NCBI RefSeq assembly: GCF_044962685.1
Contig: NZ_JBBKTX010000009.1
Location: 1-64,000, forward strand
DNA length: 64,000 nt
Direction: 5' to 3'
Source of the DNA: Oceanobacter antarcticus
GTDB lineage: Bacteria; Pseudomonadota; Gammaproteobacteria; Pseudomonadales; Oceanobacteraceae
Part shown: piece after piece, positions 1 through 7,383 of the stretch
How positions within the stretch are numbered: the stretch's first letter is position 1
Layout of the letters: the number at the start of each line of letters is the position of its first letter
Notes under the pieces: generated by a model
Told to the model about the DNA's origin: nothing
The model's input: the letters and a program-made list of their open reading frames with translations, nothing else
Database searches by the model: none
Made by a program: the position numbers and the translations under genes

Positions 1-2
1 TC

Positions 3-107
3 CGACTGGGATCGGTACTTATGCAGCGAATGCCGCTGCTGGAGGTGTTCAGAAAACCACCGGATTTGCCGGATGATACAGGGCAGCTGGGTCTGGGATT
101 TGGTTAA
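3..107 (+). CDS. C-terminal fragment of an unrecognised protein (left edge)
   Basis: The third frame is open from the window edge to a TAA at 105-107 and encodes about 34 residues ending TGQLGLGFG. The composition (RMPLLEVFRKPPDLPDD) looks protein-like rather than random, but I do not recognise a family. It could be the tail of a gene that starts outside the window, or chance. It lies directly before an insertion-sequence remnant, so it may itself be a truncated gene. Confidence 0.25.
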   Translation, partial: RLGSVLMQRMPLLEVFRKPPDLPDDTGQLGLGFG

Positions 108-126
108 CCGGACAGTAGTGACTTAG

Positions 127-270
127 TATCGTTCACAACAGGAAGCAAAGGTGGATATTGGCCATTATCTGATGGGTTCTTACAACCAGCAGCGGCAACA
201 TACCGCGAATGGAGGGATTAGCCCTCACGCAGCGAAAGAAAAACTTAAAACCGTATCCGAAATGGGTTGA
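127..270 (+). pseudogene. IS3-family transposase OrfB, 3' remnant
   Basis: Only the last ~47 codons remain, ending at TGA 268-270. The translation contains IGHYLMGSYNQQRQHTANGG followed by ISPHAAKEKLKTVSEMG. This is the characteristic tail of IS3-family OrfB integrases (rve_3-type motif YNxxRxHxxxGGxxP), including the last part of the DDE fold. An in-frame TAG at 124-126 closes it upstream and no OrfA or left end is visible, so it cannot be active. It marks earlier insertion-sequence traffic at the edge of the styrene cluster. The family call is firm; the subgroup is not determined. Confidence 0.72.
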
Positions 271-387
271 CCACTACAAGCGTGGACGCGACTCAGCATT
301 TTACATACTACGAACTCCTTTTTAAAGTCCAGCTTCATATCAATTGCAGTCTCAGATTATTGTAATAATTCATGCCGATATATTAAA

Positions 388-405
388 AATAAACCAAGGT
401 TTATT
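388..405. promoter_or_regulatory. StyR-type box upstream of styS
   Basis: AATAAACCAAGGTTTATT is an inverted repeat with 8-bp arms around a 2-bp AA centre. It differs by little from the palindromic STY box I recall from Pseudomonas styA promoters (ATAAACCATGGTTTAT), and an almost identical site lies upstream of styA in this window. Its position suggests autoregulation of styS-styR. No convincing -10 element sits at the ideal distance. CATTAT at 443-448 is a possibility that would put the box around -58. Confidence 0.7.
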
Positions 406-467
406 GGGAATACAGTGATTCTGGATCAAAGTTGCATGTCATGACATTATGGGTGTGGCTTGCTAAA

Positions 468-730
468 GGGGACATCTATTTAATCCGGTGCTTACTCTGG
501 GCTACTGGATGGTTTCGAATCACGAAGCCGACTTGCAGGCCTGACGGATCAAGTCAAACGTCGGCGACACAGAGTCGAGATCATCCGGCAGCCCCCGCAG
601 GGCGCGGGTTGCCGCCGTCCAGTGCGGTGTTGACGAATGTGAAAAGGACGCGTCATTTTCACATTCGCCGCCTTGCCCTGAACAAGGGCAACACTCGCGC
701 AGAGCCGTGCAGGATTAAATAGATGTTCCC
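468..730 (-). mobile_element. MITE-like element, copy A (263 bp), in the styS leader
   Basis: The left end GGGGACATCTATTTAATCC and right end GGATTAAATAGATGTTCCC are near-perfect terminal inverted repeats. The element is flanked by the 4-bp duplication TAAA (464-467 and 731-734). It is inverted relative to copies B (10021-10285) and C (27463-27727). The interior is GC-rich with nested inverted repeats and has no transposase, so it must be mobilised in trans. It lies between the StyR box and the Shine-Dalgarno AAGGAG (733-738) of styS, so the styS transcript should carry it. A 96-codon open frame running through it is taken as spurious. Confidence 0.85.
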
Positions 731-774
731 TAAAGGAGACTGTTCTGAATATTGTTGATAATTACGCTCGTCTG

Positions 775-3576
775 GTGCTGGATAATATGTTCCATTTCGC
801 CGGATTGCTGGATCTGGAAGGCAAGATTATTTATATCAATTTGCCTGCGTTAGAGGCTGTTGGTTGTCGTCTTGAAGATGTTCGGGGACAGTATTTCTGG
901 GATTCTCCCTGGTTTCAGGTTAATGAGCTCAGTGGGCATCAGCAGCGTGAATTCGTACAGTCGGCATTGGCCGGGCAGTTTGTTCGTGAAGATTTGGAAG
1001 TTTTTGGTAAAAACCAGGGACGTGAAAAAATAATCACAGATTACAGCCTGAAACCAATGTTCGATGGTGAAGGTGACGTGGCGTTTATACTGGCCGAAGG
1101 GCGCGATATTACGGATAAAAAAAATCTTGAGAGAGAGGTCGATCAGAAAAACCAGCGGCTAATAAATTTGCTTGAAGAGTATGAGGAATTGTCGCGCAAC
1201 CAGAAGAATTTTTTCTCTAACCTTAGCCACGAACTGAAAACGCCGCTTTCCCTAATTCTAGGTAATACCGATATCCTGATGTCTAGGCTCGGTGAAAATG
1301 ATGACCCGATGGAATTGTCGTCAATCCGTACTAATGCCCTCAGTATGTTGTATCTGGTTGATGAAATGTTAGAACTCGCAAAAATCGATGCTGGTAAAGC
1401 CATGATGAATTTCGAACTCTGCGATCTTCGTGAGATTGTGCAGACGGTGCTATCCAATTTTTACAGTTATGCCAAATCGCGCTCTATTCAGATTACTCTG
1501 CATGCCGCTCCGACAGTCAGAGTCACTGTTGATGTATCCAAGGTGCGGCAGATCGTATTCAACCTTGTGGGTAATGCTATCCGGGTGGTTCCTGCCAATG
1601 GCCTGATCGAATGCGACGTTAGTCGCTCTCAGGATGTCGTTGTTGTCGCTATCTCTGATAATGGTCCCGGCATTCCAATACACCTCAAAAACACCCTGTT
1701 TGATCGTTTTCAGACCGGTAACCACCAGCGGTCTGGTTATCATGCTGGAAGCGGTCTGGGATTGGCTATCGTCAAAGAATATTGTGAGTTGCATGGTGGT
1801 TCCATCCGAGTTGAAGACGTCCAGCCGAGCGGCACTCGGTTTGAGATTCATCTGCCAGTTGGAGAGGATATCATTCACGGTGATGACCTGGTGTATACGG
1901 TTGAATCAATCATTCAGGGAGACCAGGTGATATTACCTCCGGATATTGCTGATCCGATAAAGGACAATAAGGTACTGGCTCCGCAACAGCTGACGACAGA
2001 TGGGTCATATGTACTGCTTGCAGAAGACAACGATGGTGTTGCTGAAATGTTATTGCGGGTACTGTCTTCTTCTTATCAGGTTGTAGTTGTTAGTAATGGC
2101 CAAGCTGCTCTTACAACGCTTCGGCAGGCGCGCCCATTGCTTTTGATTACCGATTTAATGATGCCTGGCATGGACGGTTATGAGTTGATTCGAGAAATCA
2201 AGAAATCTTCTGAACTACAAGATGTTCCTATTCTGGCGCTGTCGGCCAATAAGAATGAACAAGCACGGATCGATTTGTTGTCGGGCTACGTGGATGATTA
2301 TGTTACCAAACCATTTTTTATTCCTGAGCTTTTGTCGCGAGTGCGCAATATCATCGAATTACACAAGGCCAAGCTATCAATCCGGGAGGAACTCTCCACA
2401 CACAACAACGATTTGATCAGCCTGATTCGAGAACTGATTGAAGCGCGTAGCAATCTGCAGAATGTGCTGGACGAGCAAAAGGAAATTCAGTACCGGATGA
2501 ACGCGATTTTCAACAATTCTTGCGTTGGAATCGCTGTGATCGATAGCAATCTGGATGTGGTAGATGCCAATCCATTCTTCAGTCAGGTACTTGGTTACCA
2601 GGACGATGAGATGACGGGAATGTCTGTGTTCGATTTGTCCGCTACTGAAGATGTATCATCGCATTTGTTCCGGTTTGGTGAATTGTTGGAATTCGACAGT
2701 TCCAGTAATCACTATGAAATGCGCTTTATTTCCAAATCTGGTACGGAAGTATGGGTCAATTCGAGTATTTCTGTTGTGCCAGCGTCGGTGTCCGCTCCAG
2801 TGTTACTAGTGGGCATTTTCGAAGATATCACCGAGAAAAAGCACATCAGGGAAAGCCTGATGTTATCACGCAAGGAAATCGAACGTTTTTCCAGAATATC
2901 TATTGTCAATGAGCTCGCCAGCTCTATTGTTCACGAAATCAATCAGCCGCTGTCGGCGATTGTGTCGAATGTTCATGCTTGTGACCTTTGGCTAAATGGC
3001 GAACGAGCCAATCCTGAGCACGTGAATCGTTCGCTGGGGCTTATTCGGCGCGACGCAGATCGTGCAGTGGAATTGATTTCCTCTATTCGTAATTTTGTTA
3101 AAAGCTCCTCCCTGGAACTGCACTTTACTTTGGCCTCCGAGCTGCTAAAAGATGTTGCAAGGATCGTTTCCTATGAGGCTCAGGCTGCGGGTATCGAACT
3201 TGAGTTCGACATTGTGAAGGATCACCAAATTTACGCAGACCCCGTGTCTCTAAAACAGGTATTCGTAAATCTGATTCTGAACGCCATTCAGGCACTGGAA
3301 GGATGTTATGAATGCACTGCAGGAAAGATTCTGGTGCGATGTGATGCCAGTGATGGCTTTGTCAATATGTCGGTGGAAGACAATGGTCCTGGTCTGGCAT
3401 TCCCTCTGATCGACAATTTATTCGAACCTTTCTATTCCAACAAAAAGGATGGGCTGGGATTTGGTTTATCCATTTGTCGCGGAATTCTTGAAAGTCACCG
3501 CAGTTCTCTTGACTACGAACCGCTAATGCCCAGAGGTGCAAGGTTCTTCTTTCGAGTGGTAGGTAAAATCACATGA
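775..3576 (+). CDS. styS: StyS-type hybrid sensor histidine kinase
   Basis: Senses styrene or a related signal and phosphorylates StyR. Domain order matches Pseudomonas StyS. An N-terminal PAS covers about residues 1-115. The first HisKA/HATPase has H152 in SHELKTP and G boxes near DNGPGI and GSGLGLA, 140-365. A receiver covers about 410-530 (D460, K512). A second PAS covers about 575-690, and a second HisKA/HATPase has H720 in HEINQP, 700-930. No membrane segment is seen, so it should be cytoplasmic. The GTG at 775 has no Shine-Dalgarno. The frame is open further upstream and CTG 745 sits six bases after AAGGAG (733-738), so translation may start there, giving a protein about ten residues longer. 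It overlaps styR by ATGA. The family call is strong; the signal is inferred. Confidence 0.92.
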   Translation: MLDNMFHFAGLLDLEGKIIYINLPALEAVGCRLEDVRGQYFWDSPWFQVNELSGHQQREFVQSALAGQFVREDLEVFGKNQGREKIITDYSLKPMFDGEGDVAFILAEGRDITDKKNLEREVDQKNQRLINLLEEYEELSRNQKNFFSNLSHELKTPLSLILGNTDILMSRLGENDDPMELSSIRTNALSMLYLVDEMLELAKIDAGKAMMNFELCDLREIVQTVLSNFYSYAKSRSIQITLHAAPTVRVTVDVSKVRQIVFNLVGNAIRVVPANGLIECDVSRSQDVVVVAISDNGPGIPIHLKNTLFDRFQTGNHQRSGYHAGSGLGLAIVKEYCELHGGSIRVEDVQPSGTRFEIHLPVGEDIIHGDDLVYTVESIIQGDQVILPPDIADPIKDNKVLAPQQLTTDGSYVLLAEDNDGVAEMLLRVLSSSYQVVVVSNGQAALTTLRQARPLLLITDLMMPGMDGYELIREIKKSSELQDVPILALSANKNEQARIDLLSGYVDDYVTKPFFIPELLSRVRNIIELHKAKLSIREELSTHNNDLISLIRELIEARSNLQNVLDEQKEIQYRMNAIFNNSCVGIAVIDSNLDVVDANPFFSQVLGYQDDEMTGMSVFDLSATEDVSSHLFRFGELLEFDSSSNHYEMRFISKSGTEVWVNSSISVVPASVSAPVLLVGIFEDITEKKHIRESLMLSRKEIERFSRISIVNELASSIVHEINQPLSAIVSNVHACDLWLNGERANPEHVNRSLGLIRRDADRAVELISSIRNFVKSSSLELHFTLASELLKDVARIVSYEAQAAGIELEFDIVKDHQIYADPVSLKQVFVNLILNAIQALEGCYECTAGKILVRCDASDGFVNMSVEDNGPGLAFPLIDNLFEPFYSNKKDGLGFGLSICRGILESHRSSLDYEPLMPRGARFFFRVVGKIT

Positions 3577-4208
3577 AAATAAGAAAAAATATTCTGTTGG
3601 TTGACGATGACGCTTCGGTGCGCGAAAGCCTGGCCAATTTACTGCAAGCCCATGATATTAACCATCAAGAATTTTGTAGCGGCCGTGAGTTTCTGAATGC
3701 ATTAGATACCCTTGCACTGAATGACGGAGGTTATTGCATTCTGATGGATGTACGAATGCCAAGAATGACTGGCCTGGAAGTGCAAGAACACCTGAAGCGT
3801 CGATCTTGCTTTGTCCCTATGGTGTTTATTACAGCGCATGGAGATATTCGAATGGCGGTAAATGCCATCAAAATGGGGGCTTTTGATTTCGTTACTAAGC
3901 CGTTCGATACCTGTTCGCTGCTGGGTGTTATTGAAGGTGCCATTGCTCAGGATCTCAAGGCTCGCAGAGAGCAAAGCCGAGAGCAGACGATTGTTAACGG
4001 CTATCAGTGTCTGACGCCAAGAGAGAAAGTGCTGCTAGAACTGGTTCTGGATGGCAAGCTTAACAAACAGATCAGTGCCGAACTGAATATATCTGAGGTG
4101 ACTGTTAAGGTGCATCGCCACAATCTTATGAAGAAACTTGGTGAGCGTTCGTGGGCCAAAATTGCGGTCGCCATCAATGGGCTAAAAAAGGGGCTGCCGA
4201 GACAGTAG
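3573..4208 (+). CDS. styR: StyR response regulator (FixJ/NarL type)
   Basis: DNA-binding partner of StyS that activates styrene catabolism genes. The 211-residue protein has an N-terminal receiver with the acidic pocket DDD at 11-13, phospho-acceptor D59 in MDVRMP and K109 in TKPF. A short linker is followed by a LuxR-type helix-turn-helix (LTPREK...NKQISAELNISEVTVKVHRHNL). Its ATG overlaps the styS stop by four bases, so the two are translationally coupled. Probable targets are the boxes at 388-405 and 6970-6987 in this window. Pseudomonas StyR has the same length class. High confidence because the kinase, regulator, target boxes and styABC all occur together. Confidence 0.93.
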   Translation: MKIRKNILLVDDDASVRESLANLLQAHDINHQEFCSGREFLNALDTLALNDGGYCILMDVRMPRMTGLEVQEHLKRRSCFVPMVFITAHGDIRMAVNAIKMGAFDFVTKPFDTCSLLGVIEGAIAQDLKARREQSREQTIVNGYQCLTPREKVLLELVLDGKLNKQISAELNISEVTVKVHRHNLMKKLGERSWAKIAVAINGLKKGLPRQ

Positions 4209-4510
4209 ATAAATGCGCTGCTCTTGTTAGTTTTTTGGTGCCGTATCCTATTCACGCATTGTGCGCTGTAATCTGGCATCATTGCTGAAAAAAATATCAC
4301 AATGACTTAAGGATCCTCTATTAGTCCCGATAGCTCTAAATTCACCAACCGCTCTGTTTGGCAGCGACCCGCGCCCTGAGGGTCTACTGAATGACAGCGA
4401 CTTGTTTTAAATTGACACGTTGATCTGCAAACCGGCTTTTTGATATGAAACTACCGCAGGCACAAAATTTAATAGATGGGCACTCAATTCTTAGATAGTA
4501 TTTGAACTAT

Positions 4511-4545
4511 AAAAATTAAAAAATAGGAGCAGAATAACCTGCTCC
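4511..4545 (-). terminator. Rho-independent terminator after styABC
   Basis: Read on the - strand, GGAGCAG and CTGCTCC (4545-4539 / 4532-4526) pair around a six-base loop. They are followed by TATTTTTTAATTTTT. It lies 43-77 bases past the styC stop. The rest of the 379-bp gap between the convergent styR and styC (4209-4587) is AT-rich and shows no gene. Confidence 0.8.
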
Positions 4546-4587
4546 CGAAAAGGCTTGCGGGTGAAAGGGAATCGAAAAGGAATGCAG

Positions 4588-5073
4588 TTACGAGTGGATC
4601 TTGTTGGAAATCAAATTGGAACCCATCATCAGTAAAGCAACGACTGCCAGTATACCAAACAGGTATGCTGGTGCCAGTGCTATGACGCTGTAAATGTCCC
4701 CTGGGCCATATATGTTGTTACCAAAGCTCAGCGCGCGATTTCCGGAGAAATTGGAGAAAAGATAGAAAATTATATTAGACCAACCATCCAGAATAACAAA
4801 CCAGGCCAGCAGTCTGATTTTTGTTTCCGTAAATCTCAGGTAGGGTAGAGCAATGGCACAGGCAATGACCATCATTCCATTTAACGCAGGTCCTGTGTGT
4901 GCTCGAGCCCATCCCTCAGGCGTGCCCGGAATGTTAAATTCCAAAATGTAGCCTGGGTACAGTTCGAAACCTCCGACCAGATTAACCCAAAGACCAATAC
5001 CGAATATCAGCGTTGAAAGGATCATCAATATGCCATGCCCTAGCATTTTTATTTTAAATTGATCTATTGTCAT
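4588..5073 (-). CDS. styC: Styrene-oxide isomerase
   Basis: Converts styrene oxide to phenylacetaldehyde, the second step of side-chain styrene oxidation, at the inner membrane. The 161-residue protein is strongly hydrophobic with four probable membrane helices (about 12-32, 65-83, 90-110, 130-152). It carries features I associate with StyC: GHG near the N-terminus, then RAHTGPALNG and FYLFSNFSGNRALSFG. It is slightly shorter than the ~169 residues of Pseudomonas StyC. It starts 12 bases after styB, is preceded by GAGAGG, and is the last gene of the styABC operon before a good terminator. The paired monooxygenase genes make the call firm. Confidence 0.9.
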   Translation of the reverse strand: MTIDQFKIKMLGHGILMILSTLIFGIGLWVNLVGGFELYPGYILEFNIPGTPEGWARAHTGPALNGMMVIACAIALPYLRFTETKIRLLAWFVILDGWSNIIFYLFSNFSGNRALSFGNNIYGPGDIYSVIALAPAYLFGILAVVALLMMGSNLISNKIHS

Positions 5074-5085
5074 GTCGTCAGCCTC

Positions 5086-5586
5086 TCACATTGGTGTTGC
5101 AGGAAGGAAATGATAGCTGCTAGAAAAAAATATTAGAGGTGCCAGCTCAGTCTCCGCTTTTTTACAGAGACTAACTTTCCCAAGAATTAGTGTGTGATCA
5201 TCTTGAATAATCTTTTTATCAACGGTGCATTCAAACCAGGCTAGACAATCTTTCAGTGTTGGAACATCATTACGAATCAGAAAATTCTGATCGTATTTTT
5301 CATCCTTTTCTTTGCGAGCGAAGTTAGATGAAATATTTTGTTGGTTGGCGCTCAAGATGCTGACACCAAATACACCGGTATCATCAATGAGATCGAGCAT
5401 AGTGCCACTTTTAAGGGAAATCAGTAGGGTGGCGGGATCCAGACTGATGGATGTCAGACTGTTAATCGTCATGCCATATGGTTTGCCATTGGGCAGCATA
5501 TTACTTACCAAGGCAATGCCAGTGGTAAATTTTGAAATTGCCTGGCGAAAATCCAGGCTGTCTACGACGGGTGCTACTTCAGTCAT
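5086..5586 (-). CDS. styB: Styrene monooxygenase reductase component (NADH:FAD oxidoreductase)
   Basis: Supplies reduced FAD to StyA. The 166 residues fit the HpaC/StyB flavin-reductase family. Visible family features are FRQAISKFTTGIALVS near the N-terminus, GMTINSLTSISLDPATLLIS in the flavin-binding barrel, and FGVSILSANQ. The C-terminus FFSSSYHFLP lies near where the conserved GxY/xHF region is expected. It follows styA after a 90-bp gap containing a small hairpin and precedes styC by 12 bp. Without its neighbours it would only be called a flavin reductase; context makes it StyB. Confidence 0.9.
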   Translation of the reverse strand: MTEVAPVVDSLDFRQAISKFTTGIALVSNMLPNGKPYGMTINSLTSISLDPATLLISLKSGTMLDLIDDTGVFGVSILSANQQNISSNFARKEKDEKYDQNFLIRNDVPTLKDCLAWFECTVDKKIIQDDHTLILGKVSLCKKAETELAPLIFFSSSYHFLPATPM

Positions 5587-5613
5587 GATTGTTACCTTGA
5601 ATATCTAAAATAG

Positions 5614-5632
5614 GCAGGCGCATAACGCCCGC
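5614..5632 (-). other. Small hairpin in the styA-styB gap
   Basis: GCAGGCG (5614-5620) and CGCCCGC (5626-5632) pair around CATAA with one mismatch on the + strand, which becomes a G-U pair on one transcript strand. There is no T-run, so it is not a simple terminator. It may affect mRNA stability or the StyA:StyB ratio. It is the only structure seen in this 90-bp gap. Confidence 0.4.
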
Positions 5633-5676
5633 TGTTAGTGTTTTAATAGTATCTTTGAGTCCCAAGCTAATGCCGA

Positions 5677-6903
5677 TCAGCTGTATTTTGCGCACCATTT
5701 CTGGATGCGATCTGGATTGGAAAAATAATCCATCTGCTTTTCTGGGTAGTTGAAATTATCGGTAAACTCATTGGCCATCTCCCGGCTCTGGCTCATGGTC
5801 TGAATAAACTCCATGAAAGGGGTTGGCATTTTACGCAGTGCGTCCAAGCAAAAATTGGTCCATCGGGTAGCGCATTGAACGCGATCAGCACGGCGTGCTT
5901 CAATATGTTCGATAAAGCGGTCATCCAATACACTATTACGAACAATTTCTTCGCCGATAATCTGGGCAGAAAAAGTTGCCATATTGGCACCTTGTCCCAG
6001 TACCGGATCAACGGTGGCATGAATATCGCCTAAGGCAATCACCCTTTTTCCGTTAGGCAATGTTGCCGTGCCCTGTCGAAGGGTTGGTGTTACGGCGCCC
6101 TGAAGAATATCCCGAGAGCTACTGGCGAGACCGAAATTTTTGCGGTCGATACGCTCATAAACAAACGGGTGATGTTTCTTCAATTTTTCCAATAGTAGAT
6201 CCAGGAAGGCCTGCGGATTGTCGTCATATTTAGTCTTCATTAGCACTTCCATGTCGCCACCGAAGTGATTTTCCATAACCAGTGCAGTACACATGCCATT
6301 GAAAGAAAGGGTTGGGATCTCTATCAACTCGCCTTCGCCTGGTGCGAATGACATAGTTACCGCACGGGTTTTATCTTCCCGAATGCCTTTGAACAGGCCA
6401 ACGCAAAGAGCTCGCTGCGGTTTGATAAAGGGCGAGTAGGCCTCATTTGTCTCGAATAATCCCGCAAAAGCAAATTTACCGACACATACGGTGACCAGAT
6501 CGAAGCGTTCGGACATGGGCTCCAGATCTTCCTTGGTCAGTTCTTCATAGCTGAACTCGCCGCCCAGTTCTTCGAAATCCTGCATTAGGGTCGGCAAATA
6601 AATACGGTAATCCACTGCGCGACTGGGGCGTTTAAGATCGCCGTAGAACTTGATAGGATGTTCTCCGCCTATGTTGTAGTAATGACCGTAATAGCCAGCG
6701 TTTGGCCAGTGGTTAATGCCCATGGAATTTTCCCGATCAATCGTGACCGAATGGTGTGCAACGGTGTTGAGCAGTTTTGACGATGCATATTCTTCAGGCT
6801 TTCTATCAGTAAAAATAGTGACGTCTATATCATTTTTTCGTAAGTAGATACCCAGGTGAAGACCCGCTGCTCCGGCACCTATAATTGCAATTTTCTTAGT
6901 CAT
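5677..6903 (-). CDS. styA: Styrene monooxygenase oxygenase component
   Basis: FAD-dependent epoxidase making (S)-styrene oxide from styrene with FADH2 supplied by StyB. The 408 residues match the usual StyA length. The N-terminal Rossmann motif is GAGAAGLHLGIYLR. SKLLNTVAHHSVTIDRENSM and a GHYYNIGG-like stretch follow, which I recognise as StyA-specific. The second FAD motif is ALGDIHATVDPVLGQGANMA, near residues 290-310. It is the first gene of the styABC operon, with AAAGGAT seven to twelve bases before the ATG. The upstream region has a StyR box and a -10 element at activator spacing. Indole monooxygenases are close relatives; the styBC partners favour styrene. Confidence 0.94.
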   Translation of the reverse strand: MTKKIAIIGAGAAGLHLGIYLRKNDIDVTIFTDRKPEEYASSKLLNTVAHHSVTIDRENSMGINHWPNAGYYGHYYNIGGEHPIKFYGDLKRPSRAVDYRIYLPTLMQDFEELGGEFSYEELTKEDLEPMSERFDLVTVCVGKFAFAGLFETNEAYSPFIKPQRALCVGLFKGIREDKTRAVTMSFAPGEGELIEIPTLSFNGMCTALVMENHFGGDMEVLMKTKYDDNPQAFLDLLLEKLKKHHPFVYERIDRKNFGLASSSRDILQGAVTPTLRQGTATLPNGKRVIALGDIHATVDPVLGQGANMATFSAQIIGEEIVRNSVLDDRFIEHIEARRADRVQCATRWTNFCLDALRKMPTPFMEFIQTMSQSREMANEFTDNFNYPEKQMDYFSNPDRIQKWCAKYS

Positions 6904-6943
6904 CTTAAAGATCCTTTGTTATATTTTTATAGTCGTACTTCTA

Positions 6944-6987
6944 CAGTAGTGTTTATTTTTAGAATACGCAATAAACCAAGGTTTAAT
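6944..6987 (-). promoter_or_regulatory. styA promoter with StyR box
   Basis: AATAAACCAAGGTTTAAT (6970-6987) is an inverted repeat nearly identical to the site upstream of styS. On the - strand a -10-like TACTGT spans 6949-6944, predicting a start near 6937. The box is then centred at about -41.5, the classical class II activator position, replacing a -35 element. The styA ATG is at 6903, giving a leader of about 34 bases. Confidence 0.75.
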
Positions 6988-6998
6988 AATTTATTATT

Positions 6999-7012
6999 TA
7001 AACTTTAGTTTA
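6999..7012 (-). promoter_or_regulatory. Second, degenerate StyR-type site
   Basis: TAAAC-TTTA-GTTTA has the same half-sites and four-base spacing as the core of the main box (TAAAC-CAAG-GTTTA). It lies about 27 bases further upstream, near -68.5 from the inferred start. Pseudomonas styA promoters carry several STY sites, so an auxiliary site is plausible. The region is AT-rich, so chance cannot be excluded. Confidence 0.5.
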
Positions 7013-7189
7013 TCCTCTATGATAAATAGAATTTTATTGTGATTAATTTTTTTATTTTTCAAGCTATTGAAGTAAAAGATTCGGTATGTTTTATTTTGAT
7101 GGGGTTGGTATAAAAGCTGTGGCTCGCCCGCTGTGTGGTGATGTTGGATAATATTGAGAGCATTGGTTAAGGTTGTAAAATCATATGGT

Positions 7190-7383
7190 ATCTCCTGCTC
7201 TTGTTAAATCCTGCACAACTCTAACCTCTGGCTTCTGCATCCATGCATTCGTGCGCGAGTGTTGCTGGATGTCAGAGCAAGGCGGCGAATGGAGCAAAAT
7301 GACGAGTCCTTTTCAAATTCGCCAACACCGTTCTGGCTTGCAGTAACACTCGCCCAAAACTGGCACCAGATTAAGATGTCCTT
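7190..7383 (+). mobile_element. Decayed copy D of the MITE-like element
   Basis: The stretch TTAAATCCTGCAC...GCGCGAGTGTTGCTGG and GGCGGCGAATG...GACGAGTCCTTTTCA aligns by eye with copy C. A degraded right end CACCAGATTAAGATGTCC follows. The GC-rich second half present in other copies is deleted and the left terminus has lost GGGGACATC. It ends next to the aldehyde-dehydrogenase stop at 7384-7386. It occupies most of the gap between the styA promoter and that gene. Confidence 0.7.

Noticed and set aside
432..722. 96-codon open frame through element copy A
   Set aside because: It runs through both ends of a mobile repeat, has no ribosome site and starts outside the element. The similar frame in copy B only reflects sequence identity.
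464..734. Composite transposon formed by copies A and B
   Set aside because: Each copy has its own 4-bp duplication, which points to independent insertions.
1450..1878. 142-codon frame opposite styS
   Set aside because: Antisense to the conserved kinase core of StyS; no ribosome site.
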